From positions 5,274,501 to 5,338,500 of the forward strand of contig NZ_RCHV01000002.1 in the NCBI RefSeq assembly GCF_003665095.1: a DNA stretch of 64,000 nt, given 5' to 3'. The DNA is from Streptomyces sp. Z26. GTDB lineage: Bacteria > Actinomycetota > Actinomycetes > Streptomycetales > Streptomycetaceae. The position numbers and the translations under genes were made by a program. Below, piece by piece: positions 15,746 through 24,056 of the stretch (position 1 is its first letter; the number at the start of each line of letters is the position of its first letter). The notes under the pieces are model-generated. The model was not told where the DNA came from, searched no databases, and saw nothing but the letters and a program-made list of their open reading frames with translations.

Positions 15746-17905
15746 ATGGACGATCTGGAGCTGCGTACCGAAGCGGATGCCGTACTCGCCGGACTGGTCG
15801 GGGCCCCGGAGGGCTCCGCGCGGCTCCGTGAGGACCAGTGGCAGGCCGTGGCCGCGCTGGTGCGGGAGCGGCGCCGCGCCCTGGTGGTGCAGCGCACCGG
15901 CTGGGGCAAGTCGGCGGTCTACTTCGTCGCCACCGCCCTGCTGCGCCGCCGCGGCTCCGGGCCGACCGTGATCGTGTCGCCGCTGCTGGCACTCATGCGC
16001 AACCAGGTCGAGGCGGCCGCGCGGGCCGGTATCCAGGCGCGCACCATCAACTCCGCCAACCCCGAGGAGTGGGACACCATCCACGAGGAGGTCGAACGCG
16101 GTGAGACCGACGTCCTCCTCGTCAGTCCGGAACGCCTGAACTCCGTCGACTTCCGCGACCAGGTGCTGCCGAAACTCGCCGAGACCACCGGCCTGCTGGT
16201 GGTCGACGAGGCGCACTGCATCTCCGACTGGGGCCACGACTTCCGGCCCGACTACCGACGACTGCGCGCGATGCTCGCCGAGCTCTCGCCCGGCGTACCC
16301 GTCCTGGCCACCACCGCCACCGCGAACGCGCGGGTGACGGCGGACGTGGCCGAGCAGTTGGGCACCGGCGCGGGTGAAGCCCTGGTGCTGCGCGGACCGT
16401 TGGACCGCGAGAGCCTCCGGCTGGGGGTCGTCCGGCTCCCGGACGCCGCGCACCGCTTGGCCTGGCTCGCGGAGCACCTGGACGAGCTGCCGGGCTCCGG
16501 GATCGTGTACGCCCTCACGGTCGCCGCGGCGGAGGAGGCCACCACCTTCCTGCGGCAGCGTGGATTCCGGGTGTCCTCGTACACGGGGCGTACGGAGAAC
16601 GCCGACCGGCTGCAAGCCGAATCCGACCTGCTGGAGAACCGGGTCAAGGCGCTGGTGGCCACGTCCGCGCTCGGCATGGGGTTCGACAAACCGGACCTCG
16701 GCTTCGTGGCCCACCTCGGTTCGCCCTCGTCCCCGATCGCCTACTACCAGCAGGTGGGACGGGCGGGCCGCGGCGTGGAGCACGCCGACGTACTCCTCCT
16801 GCCGGGCAAGGAGGACGAGGCCATCTGGCGCTACTTCGCCGATACGGCCTTCCCGCCCGAGACCCAGGTCCGCCGCACCCTCGCCGCACTCGCGGACGCC
16901 GACCGGCCGCTCTCCGTACCCGCCCTCGAAGCCCTCGTCGAGCTGCGGCGCACCCGGCTGGAGACCATGCTCAAGGTCCTCGATGTGGACGGCGCCGTGA
17001 AGCGCGTCAAGGGCGGCTGGATCTCCACGGGCGAGGAGTGGGCCTACGACGCCGAGCGGTACGCCTGGGTGGCCCGCCAACGGTCCGCCGAACAGCAGGC
17101 CATGCGCGACTACGTGGACACCTCCCGCTGCCGGATGGAGTTCCTGCGCCGCCAGTTGGACGACGAGGGCGCCCAGCCGTGCGGCCGGTGCGACAACTGC
17201 GCGGGCCCATGGGCCGCCACGGGTGTCTCGGCGGACGCCCTGACGGGCGCGACACGGGAACTGGACCGGCCGGGCGTGGAGGTCGAGCCGCGTCGGATGT
17301 GGCCGACCGGCATGGCCGCGCTGGGCGTCGACCTCAAGGGGCGCATCCCGGCGGGGGAGCAGTCCACGACGGGACGTGCGCTGGGCAGGCTCTCCGACAT
17401 CGGGTGGGGCAACAGGCTGCGTTCGCTGTTGGCGGAGAACGCGCCCGACGGGCCCGTGCCCGACGAGGTCCTGCGTGCCTCGGTGGCGGTCCTCGCCGAC
17501 TGGGCGCGTTCGCCGGGGGGTTGGGCGTCGGACGGGCCCGACGCCATGACCCGACCGGTCGGCGTCGTCGCCGTCCCGTCCCTGGCCCGACCGCAGCTGG
17601 TCGATTCGCTGGCGCGGGGGATCGCAGACGTCGGCCGCCTCCCGTTCCTCGGCACGCTGACGTACACCGGGCCGGACGGCGCGCACGCGGTACGCCGGAG
17701 CAACTCGGCCCAACGACTCAAGGCGCTCTCGGGGGCCTTCGCCGTCGGAGGCGACCTGGCCGGCGCGCTGGCCGGGTCGCGGGGCCCCGTACTGCTCGTC
17801 GACGACTACACCGACACGGGCTGGACCCTGGCCGTCGCTGCCCGGCTGCTCCGCCGCGCGGGGAGCGAACACGTGCTGCCGCTGACCCTCGCCGCGGCGG
17901 CCTGA
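15746..17905 (+). CDS. recQ: RecQ-family helicase with C-terminal phosphoribosyltransferase-like domain
   Basis: 719 residues. Helicase domains 1 and 2 (about 25-350) carry QRTGWGKS (Walker A), SPLLALMRNQV, SPERLNS, VDEAHCISDWGHDFRPDY (DEAH box with the RecQ aromatic loop), LATTATAN, SALGMGFDKPDLG and QQVGRAGR. A RecQ zinc region follows (Cys in TSRCRME, then QPCGRCDNC). After about residue 500 the HRDC is absent. Instead the tail ends in VLLVDDYTDTGWTL, the PRPP-binding loop of phosphoribosyltransferases. It unwinds branched DNA during recombination. The role of the tail is unknown. The ATG at 15746 is preceded by GGGGG only one base away, so the mRNA may be leaderless. It is followed 27 bp later by an MFS gene. 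Confidence 0.9.
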   Translation: MDDLELRTEADAVLAGLVGAPEGSARLREDQWQAVAALVRERRRALVVQRTGWGKSAVYFVATALLRRRGSGPTVIVSPLLALMRNQVEAAARAGIQARTINSANPEEWDTIHEEVERGETDVLLVSPERLNSVDFRDQVLPKLAETTGLLVVDEAHCISDWGHDFRPDYRRLRAMLAELSPGVPVLATTATANARVTADVAEQLGTGAGEALVLRGPLDRESLRLGVVRLPDAAHRLAWLAEHLDELPGSGIVYALTVAAAEEATTFLRQRGFRVSSYTGRTENADRLQAESDLLENRVKALVATSALGMGFDKPDLGFVAHLGSPSSPIAYYQQVGRAGRGVEHADVLLLPGKEDEAIWRYFADTAFPPETQVRRTLAALADADRPLSVPALEALVELRRTRLETMLKVLDVDGAVKRVKGGWISTGEEWAYDAERYAWVARQRSAEQQAMRDYVDTSRCRMEFLRRQLDDEGAQPCGRCDNCAGPWAATGVSADALTGATRELDRPGVEVEPRRMWPTGMAALGVDLKGRIPAGEQSTTGRALGRLSDIGWGNRLRSLLAENAPDGPVPDEVLRASVAVLADWARSPGGWASDGPDAMTRPVGVVAVPSLARPQLVDSLARGIADVGRLPFLGTLTYTGPDGAHAVRRSNSAQRLKALSGAFAVGGDLAGALAGSRGPVLLVDDYTDTGWTLAVAARLLRRAGSEHVLPLTLAAAA

Positions 17906-17932
17906 GTCGGCCCGGGTGACGGAGGCCGACCA

Positions 17933-19348
17933 GTGACCCCTTCCGGCGGTAACGCCCCGGTCGCCGCCGCGCGTCCGCTCGTCCCCGCTCTGCTGTTCAT
18001 CGCGCTCGTGGTCGCCGTCGTGGGGAGCCTGGGAACGCCGCTGATCACCACGGTGTCCGACGAGTTCGACGTCTCGTTGGCCGCCGCGCAATGGACGCTC
18101 ACCGCCCCGCTGCTGGTGGGCGCGGTCGCCACGCCGGTGCTCGGGAGGCTGGGCACCGGCCCGCGCCGACGGCAGGTGGTGCTGGCCACGCTCGCCGTCG
18201 TCGTGGCGGGCAGCCTGCTCACCGTCGTTCCGCCATCTTTCGGCTGGCTGCTCGCCGGACGCGTCGCCCAGGGAACGGGCCTCGGTCTCACGGCGCTGAT
18301 GATGGGCGTCGCCCGCGACCACCTGCCCACCGGCCGTTCCGGGCCGGTGATCGCGCTGCTGTCCGTCGCCTCGACCGTCGGTATCGGTGTCGGCTACCCC
18401 CTGGCGGGACTGCTGACCGACCTCTCCGGGCTGCGGGCCGCGTACGGCGTCGGGCTGCTCGTCACGGTCCTCGCGCTCGCGGCCGCGTGGCGGGCCGTGC
18501 CGCAGCCGCCGTCCGGCCGTTCCGCGACGGTCGACCTGCCCGGCGCCGCCCTTCTGGGCGCAGGGCTGCTCGTACTTCTCCTCGTCATCAGCCAGTCGTC
18601 CCTGTGGACCGAACGTCCCGGGGCCGCCACCTGCCTGCTCGCGGTGTCGGCGGCGCTGCTCACCGCGTGGGTGCGCCGCGAACGCCGTTCCGTGGCGCCG
18701 CTGGTCGACCTGACGCTGCTCCGGCATCCCGCGGTGGCCGGGGCCAACGCCGTCATGCTGCTCGGCGGCGTCGGCATGTACCTCCTCCTGACTCTGGTCA
18801 CCCGATATGTCCAGACCCCCGATTCGGCCGGTTACGGGTTCGGCGTGGGCGTCTTCGTCGCGGGGCTGGTCCTGGTGCCGTTCTCCGTACTGGGCTTCGC
18901 GGGCGGCAGGCTGGTGCCGCCACTGCGGGAACGGCTCCACGCGACGGCCTTGCTGGCCGTGGGCGGCACGGTGGTGCTGGCGGCACTCACGCTGTTCGCC
19001 CTGGCCCGCGACCAACTCTGGCTGTCCTTCACGGTGATGGGCATGCTGGGCCTGGGCGTCGGCCTCTTCTCCGCGGCGATGCCCGCGGCGATCCTCGCCG
19101 TGACACCGGCGTCCGAGACCTCCAGTGCCATGAGCTTCAACCAGGTCGTGCGCAGCGTGGGCTTCTCGATCGGCAGCGCCCTCGGCGGCCTGACTCTCGC
19201 GGCGCGCACGCCGACGGGCGCCCGCTTCCCCGCCGAAGGCGGATACGGTACGGCGTCCTGGCTGGGGGCGGGGATGATGCTCTGCACCGTGGTGGCCGCG
19301 GTGCTCCTCGGCCGGGCGGCACGATCGGGCGCCCAGCGGAAGGCGTGA
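17933..19348 (+). CDS. MFS transporter
   Basis: A 471-residue inner-membrane MFS protein with about 13-14 hydrophobic segments. It resembles drug or solute exporters (RVAQGTGLGLTALMMGVARDHLP in helix 4/5; ETSSAMSFNQVVRSVGFSIG near the C-terminal half). The GTG at 17933 has GGAGG seven bases upstream. It begins 27 bp after recQ, so the two are probably co-transcribed, though no functional link is evident. The substrate is unknown. Confidence 0.85.
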   Translation: MTPSGGNAPVAAARPLVPALLFIALVVAVVGSLGTPLITTVSDEFDVSLAAAQWTLTAPLLVGAVATPVLGRLGTGPRRRQVVLATLAVVVAGSLLTVVPPSFGWLLAGRVAQGTGLGLTALMMGVARDHLPTGRSGPVIALLSVASTVGIGVGYPLAGLLTDLSGLRAAYGVGLLVTVLALAAAWRAVPQPPSGRSATVDLPGAALLGAGLLVLLLVISQSSLWTERPGAATCLLAVSAALLTAWVRRERRSVAPLVDLTLLRHPAVAGANAVMLLGGVGMYLLLTLVTRYVQTPDSAGYGFGVGVFVAGLVLVPFSVLGFAGGRLVPPLRERLHATALLAVGGTVVLAALTLFALARDQLWLSFTVMGMLGLGVGLFSAAMPAAILAVTPASETSSAMSFNQVVRSVGFSIGSALGGLTLAARTPTGARFPAEGGYGTASWLGAGMMLCTVVAAVLLGRAARSGAQRKA

Positions 19349-19682
19349 CCCTCCGAGCCGCGCGGAGCCTTCCCCCGAAGAGAGGGCGACCACCGCCCGG
19401 ATCAGCCGCGGGATCTCCATGAGGACGCCCCGCGCCGCGTGGCGTATCCCGCTCGCGGCACATCGGGTGCCGCGGCTCCCGCACCGCGCTCCGAACCGGA
19501 CGCGCGCCCACTGGCGGGCCTCGACCTTCGCGGGCGCGCGCCGCTGGCCCGGACCCCCGGGTCCCGCAGCCTCGTGACCGCCTTCCAGGGTGCCCGGACC
19601 CACCTCACCGACGCCGGACGATCGCACCTTCGCACTCATGTCGTCATCGAAGCCGAAGGTCTCGACAAGAGCCACCCAAGCC
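19349..19682. other. Non-coding stretch after the MFS gene
   Basis: About 330 bases without a convincing gene. Short frames on both strands lack ribosome binding sites and family similarity. G+C drops towards the 3' end as the DnaA boxes are approached. It may hold a decayed gene, but I cannot identify one. Confidence 0.4.
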
Positions 19683-19738
19683 TGTGGATAAGACATGACA
19701 CGTATGACCATCGGATATGGCAGTGCTTCTGTGGACAA
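19683..19738 (-). promoter_or_regulatory. Two DnaA boxes upstream of the DUF4192 gene
   Basis: On the minus strand, TTATCCACA (19683-19691) is a perfect classical DnaA box and TTGTCCACA (19730-19738) is the perfect Streptomyces-preferred DnaA box. Both have the same orientation, with starts 47 bp apart in a locally A+T-richer stretch. They precede the DUF4192 start by 40-95 bp. They may mediate DnaA-dependent transcription control or titrate DnaA. Confidence 0.7.
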
Positions 19739-19778
19739 CTGCCGACATGGAAAGCCCACTTCGGGTCACTCTCGATCC

Positions 19779-21005
19779 ATGAAGAAGCAACGCGGCGAAT
19801 CAAGCCCTCACGGCCCGCTCCCCGGAACGACCCGTCCTGAGATCTCCGTGCGCGGTTCGGCGGAACTGGCCGACGCACTGCCCTACTTGCTGGGCTTCCA
19901 GCCGGACGACTCGATCGTCCTCGTCGCCCTCCACGGGCAGCGGGGTCGCTTCGGCGGCAGGCTGAGGATCGGAATCCCGGCAGCTCCCGACGAATGGCCC
20001 GCCGTGGCGGACCAGCTCGCGGTCTGTCTCAGGGGGAACTCCCTGGCGGGCGGCGCCACACCGCAGGGAGCGTTGTTGTTCCTCTGCCGGGAGCCGGCCG
20101 ACGGCGAGAAGGGGCAGGACGTGATGGAGCGGCTGCGTCCGCTGGCGCAGCGCCTCCGAGTGGCCTGTGGTGCGCTCGACATGCCCGTCTTCGAGGCGCT
20201 CTGCGTCTCCGACGGCAGGTACTGGTCGTACTGCTGCCCGGACCCCACGTGCTGTCCACCGGAGGGAGGCCCGCTCTCCCGGCCCGGCGCCTCGGCCGTG
20301 GCCGCCTCGGCCGTCTACGCCGGAATCCGGGTCCGCGGCAGTCAGCGGGAGATGGAGGCAAGGCTGAAACCGCTGGGAGAGCCCCTGCGGGGGCCCCAGG
20401 AGCGGGCTCTCGACGAGGCCGCGGCGGCACTCGTACCGCACATGCTCCGGCGCGCCGACCGTGAAGCCGCGGTCGGCAGGACGTTGAGGCTCGCGCGGCA
20501 GCTGATGGAGCGCCTGGGCGCGGCCTCGATGGCGGGCGGTGCACCGGGGCAGGCGGTCGCGGACGCGCAGGACGACGCGCTGCTCGGGCCCGAGGAGGCG
20601 GCGACCCTGATCGTCGGCCTGCAGGACCGAGCCGCCCGCGACCGGGCGGCGGAGTGGATGGAGGGTCGGGACGCGGCGGGCGCGCTCCGTCTCTGGCGCG
20701 CGCTCGCCCGGCGCTGCGTCGGCGCCTACGGCGAGTACGCGGTCCCTCTGCTCAGCCTCGCCGGATGGATCGAGTGGTCGAGCGGCGACGAACCGGCGGC
20801 ACGTGTCGCGCTGTGCCGGGCACTCGAGACCGATCCGCGCTACCGCTTCGCGCAGTTGCTGCACCGGGCCTGCAACGAAGGGCTCGATCCGGAGCTGCTC
20901 CGGCGCTGCATGCGCCAGGAGCGGGCCGTCCGCCGCCGGAAGCGGCGCGGGCGGCCCAGGACGGTGCGCCGCAACGCACCACGCGTACTGCGCGGAGGCG
21001 CGTGA
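19779..21005 (+). CDS. DUF4192 family protein
   Basis: A 408-residue cytoplasmic protein of the actinobacterial DUF4192 family, of unknown function. The family opening is present (ISVRGSAELADALPYLLGFQPDDSIVLVAL), followed by the central WSYCCPDPTCCPPEGG motif. The Cys cluster may bind a metal or be structural. The C-terminal third is an alanine/arginine-rich helical repeat region and ends in a very basic tail (RRRKRRGRPR) that might contact nucleic acid. The ATG at 19779 lacks a clear ribosome binding site. Two DnaA boxes lie upstream. It is followed by the NUDIX gene after 63 bp. Confidence 0.88.
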   Translation: MKKQRGESSPHGPLPGTTRPEISVRGSAELADALPYLLGFQPDDSIVLVALHGQRGRFGGRLRIGIPAAPDEWPAVADQLAVCLRGNSLAGGATPQGALLFLCREPADGEKGQDVMERLRPLAQRLRVACGALDMPVFEALCVSDGRYWSYCCPDPTCCPPEGGPLSRPGASAVAASAVYAGIRVRGSQREMEARLKPLGEPLRGPQERALDEAAAALVPHMLRRADREAAVGRTLRLARQLMERLGAASMAGGAPGQAVADAQDDALLGPEEAATLIVGLQDRAARDRAAEWMEGRDAAGALRLWRALARRCVGAYGEYAVPLLSLAGWIEWSSGDEPAARVALCRALETDPRYRFAQLLHRACNEGLDPELLRRCMRQERAVRRRKRRGRPRTVRRNAPRVLRGGA

Positions 21006-21040
21006 AGTGCCGTACGCGGGTGGCTGGAGGGCCCTGTTTA

Positions 21041-21055
21041 TCGTCAGGGAGACGA
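21041..21055. promoter_or_regulatory. Short inverted repeat in the NUDIX gene promoter
   Basis: TCGTC-AGGGA-GACGA, immediately followed by a -10-like TATCAT and the ATG at 21069. Its position fits an operator, possibly for the downstream protein itself, whose tail resembles the NrtR DNA-binding domain. Confidence 0.4.
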
Positions 21056-21068
21056 CTATCATCGCGCC

Positions 21069-21824
21069 ATGCCCTACGATCCGTCAGCTTTCCCGCCCTT
21101 CGCCGTCACCGTCGACCTGGTCGTGCTCACGGTGCGCGGGCACGCCCTCTGCGCGCTGGCCGTGCGCCGTGGGGAGCAGCCCTACCAGGGGCGTTGGGCG
21201 CTGCCTGGAGGGTTCGTCAAGGCGGACGAGGATCTCGCGTCCGCGGCGGCAAGGGAGCTCAACGAGGAGACCGGCCTCCGCGCCCACGAGTCCGGTGACA
21301 GCACCACCGAGGCCCACCTGGAACAACTCGCCACCTACGGCGATCCGCAGCGCGACCCGCGGATGCGCGTCGTCAGCGTCGCGCACCTGGTGCTCGCGCC
21401 CGACCTGCCCTCGCCCACCCCCGGCGGCGACGCGCACAGCGTCCGCTGGGCACCCGTCGACACGCTCGTCGCCCCGGCCGGAGGGGAAGCGGTGGACGAG
21501 GAACAGCCGGGCGCGCTCGCCTTCGACCACGGCCGCATCCTCGCGGACGGGGTGGAGCGCGCGCGGTCGAAGATCGAGTACTCCTCGCTCGCCACCGCGT
21601 TCTGCCCGCAGGAGTTCACGGTGGGGGAGCTGCGCCGGGTCTACGAAGCGGTGTGGGGCGTCGCACTCGACCCGCGGAACTTCCATCGCAAGGTGACGGG
21701 CACGCCCGGCTTCCTGGTCCCGACCGGAGGGTCGACGACGCGTCAAGGCGGGCGCCCAGCCCAACTGTTCACCGCCGGAGGTGCGACCGTACTGAATCCG
21801 CCGATGCTGCGACCCGAGGTCTGA
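21069..21824 (+). CDS. NUDIX protein with NrtR-like C-terminal winged helix
   Basis: 251 residues. The N-terminal NUDIX domain has a complete NUDIX box (GGFVKADEDLASAAARELNEE), so hydrolysis of a nucleoside-diphosphate compound is possible. Residues about 150-235 (YSSLATAFCPQEFTVGELRRVYEAVWG...NFHRKV) match the style of the winged helix that NrtR regulators of NAD metabolism place after NUDIX. It could be an ADP-ribose-sensing regulator, an enzyme or both. No NAD genes are adjacent. A start very close to a -10-like element suggests a leaderless mRNA. Confidence 0.88.
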   Translation: MPYDPSAFPPFAVTVDLVVLTVRGHALCALAVRRGEQPYQGRWALPGGFVKADEDLASAAARELNEETGLRAHESGDSTTEAHLEQLATYGDPQRDPRMRVVSVAHLVLAPDLPSPTPGGDAHSVRWAPVDTLVAPAGGEAVDEEQPGALAFDHGRILADGVERARSKIEYSSLATAFCPQEFTVGELRRVYEAVWGVALDPRNFHRKVTGTPGFLVPTGGSTTRQGGRPAQLFTAGGATVLNPPMLRPEV

Positions 21825-21904
21825 CGTTCCGTCCTGCGCGGAAAATCGGACATACAGCGCTATCGTCCCTGGGTGTGCCGTCCCCGCATCCCCCGACGCC
21901 AGCG

Positions 21905-23944
21905 ATGATCCAAGCCATCGGACTCACCAGCGTGCCCCGACGGCACGAGCGGCCCCGTGTCGACGACCTCACCTTCGAGGCGTCCGCCGGGCACGTCACC
22001 GTACTGCTCGGGCCCCGGGGCGCGGGCAAGACGTCCGCTCTGCGGCTCGTCCTGCGGATCGACAGCGGACGCGGTGTGGCCCTGCTGCGCGGGCGTCCGC
22101 TGCACCGGGTCCCGTATCCGGTGCGTGAGGTCGGCGTGCTCCTCGGGGACGTCCCCGGCCATCCGGCCCGTAGCGCCAGGGGGCACCTGCGGATGCTCGC
22201 CGCCGTCGCCGGGGTGCCCGTCGAGCGGGCCGACGACCTGCTCGACCTCGTGGGCCTCAGCGGCCTCGCGGACGAGCCGCTCGGTACCTTCTCGCTCGGC
22301 ATGGACCGTCGGCTCGGCATGGCCGCAGCGCTGCTGGGCGACCCGCACACGCTCGTGCTCGACGAGCCGTGCCGGGGGTTGTCGCCGCGGGAGACGAGCT
22401 GGTTCCACGGTCTGCTGCGTGGTTACGCGGACCAGGGCGGAGCCGTTCTCGTCGCCCTCCAGGACCCGCGGGAGGCGGCGCGGATCGCGGACCGCGTCGT
22501 CGTCATCGACGACGGTCGGCTGGTCGCGGACCAGGAGGTCGCTGAGTACGCGCGCTCCCGGCTCCGGCCGCGCGTGACCGTCAGCTCGCCGCACGCCGAG
22601 CGGCTCGCCACGCTGCTCGGGCGGGAGGCGCGGGACGGCTTCCCGACGGAGGAGCGTCAGCGTCGTACGGGTGAGGCCCCGGACCGTACGCGCGAGACCG
22701 TGGAGGTGGTCAGGGAGGGAGGGACACGGCTCTCCGTCTACGGCAGCAACTGCGCGGCGGTCGGTGAGATCGCGTACCGGAACGGCATCCTCGTGCACCG
22801 GCTCGCGGACGAGGCGTCCGATGTCGGTGCCACCGCCGACGCCCCGCTGGCACGGGTCGACGGGCGCGAGGTCCGTGACGTCCGGGGGGTCGGCGACCGG
22901 AACCCTCGTGCCGCGACGGGAGTTGGCGGTGCCCAGGCTCAGGCAGGCCGCCCCTCGGCCGATCGCCCCCGGATCGACCGGGCGGGGGCCGCGTCGGCGC
23001 CGAACCGGGGGGCGCCGGCCGGGACGGCTGCCGACGGCACCGTCTACCGCGCCGGTACGGACGCGCCCCGGCTGCCCGCCGTCCCGCGCCCGGGACCGGC
23101 GGCCCCGTTCCGCTACGAGCTGCACCGCATGCTCGGGCTGCGCGCCACCTGGTACGCGATGGGCGCCGCCCTGCTCGTCGCCCTCGCCATGGCGTTCGTC
23201 CTGGTCGCCCTGGACAGCAGCCTGTACGGCCACGGGTCCGCGCACCCGCTGCCGCTGCTCGCGGGCTGGCCGCCCGGCCCGGTGTTCCTCCTGCCACCGG
23301 CGGCGGTCGTGGCGGGAGCGCTCGGCGCGCTCGCGTACGGGCAGGAGTTCACGTATCCGGCGTTGGCCCCCGCGAACACCCGTGTCCCGCACAGCCCCGG
23401 ACTCCTCGCCGCCAAGCTCGCCGTGTCCGCCGCGGTCGCGGTCGGCCTCCTCGCCACCACCGCCGCAGTCAACTCCGCGGTCCTCGGCGTGCTGTTCGGC
23501 CCCCACGTGCTGGCCGTCCCGGCCGACGCCCCCGCGCCCGCGGCGCAGGCGCTGTCCGTGCTCGCCGTCACCGTCGGCTGCGCCTGGGCGGGTCTGCTCG
23601 CGGCCGGTGTCCTCCGCTCGACGCTCGCGGGCCTCGTCGCGCTGCTCGTCGTCCCGCTGCTGCTGATGCCGCCCGTACGGGAGTTGGTGTCCGGCGTCTC
23701 CCGGAGCGGTGTCGACGGACTCCTGGACCGGCTCGTACGGTTCACCGTCGCCTCCTGGCCGACCGTCGTCGAGCGCTGGGCACCCGCCTGCTGGCGGCTG
23801 CTCGGCCAACCCGTCGGCCAGGCCGCGTTGTTGTCGGCCGTCGTGCTGCTCTTCGGTTATCTGCTAGTGGGACTCCGCTCCCGCGGACGACAGCGCCCCA
23901 CCCTGGTGCCCAAGCCGCAGAAACGATCGAACACGACGCCCTGA
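21905..23944 (+). CDS. ABC protein with fused ATPase and membrane domain
   Basis: 679 residues. The N-terminal ABC ATPase has Walker A GPRGAGKT and Walker B LVLDEP. The signature is FSLGMDRR rather than LSGGQ, and the H-loop position carries Gln (ALQDPRE), so ATP hydrolysis may be weak. A linker of about 160 residues (about 230-395) is polar and low in complexity. The C-terminal half has about six membrane segments like an ABC-2 permease. The substrate is unknown. The ATG at 21905 lacks a ribosome binding site. A GTG at 21875, nine bases after TATCGT, would add 10 residues and is a good alternative. Confidence 0.75.
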   Translation: MIQAIGLTSVPRRHERPRVDDLTFEASAGHVTVLLGPRGAGKTSALRLVLRIDSGRGVALLRGRPLHRVPYPVREVGVLLGDVPGHPARSARGHLRMLAAVAGVPVERADDLLDLVGLSGLADEPLGTFSLGMDRRLGMAAALLGDPHTLVLDEPCRGLSPRETSWFHGLLRGYADQGGAVLVALQDPREAARIADRVVVIDDGRLVADQEVAEYARSRLRPRVTVSSPHAERLATLLGREARDGFPTEERQRRTGEAPDRTRETVEVVREGGTRLSVYGSNCAAVGEIAYRNGILVHRLADEASDVGATADAPLARVDGREVRDVRGVGDRNPRAATGVGGAQAQAGRPSADRPRIDRAGAASAPNRGAPAGTAADGTVYRAGTDAPRLPAVPRPGPAAPFRYELHRMLGLRATWYAMGAALLVALAMAFVLVALDSSLYGHGSAHPLPLLAGWPPGPVFLLPPAAVVAGALGALAYGQEFTYPALAPANTRVPHSPGLLAAKLAVSAAVAVGLLATTAAVNSAVLGVLFGPHVLAVPADAPAPAAQALSVLAVTVGCAWAGLLAAGVLRSTLAGLVALLVVPLLLMPPVRELVSGVSRSGVDGLLDRLVRFTVASWPTVVERWAPACWRLLGQPVGQAALLSAVVLLFGYLLVGLRSRGRQRPTLVPKPQKRSNTTP

Positions 23945-24056
23945 AGCCTGTTTCTTTCCGATAAGGCGTCAATTATGGGAAAGCCAGCGATCACCCTTTC
24001 GTGTGCTTTTCACCAAAGCCCTCAAGCCCGTCCGGAGGGCCGCCGACAAAGCTCAC

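Noticed and set aside
19402..19682. A small gene between the MFS and DUF4192 genes
   Set aside because: Several short frames exist on both strands, but none has a ribosome binding site, consistent codon bias or recognisable similarity.
14747..19759. A 1670-codon open frame on the minus strand opposite recQ and the MFS gene
   Set aside because: It is the antisense shadow of real genes in high-G+C DNA: Arg/Gly/His/Asp-rich low-complexity sequence with no family motifs. Only its 14929-15588 neighbourhood on that strand holds a real gene, in another frame.
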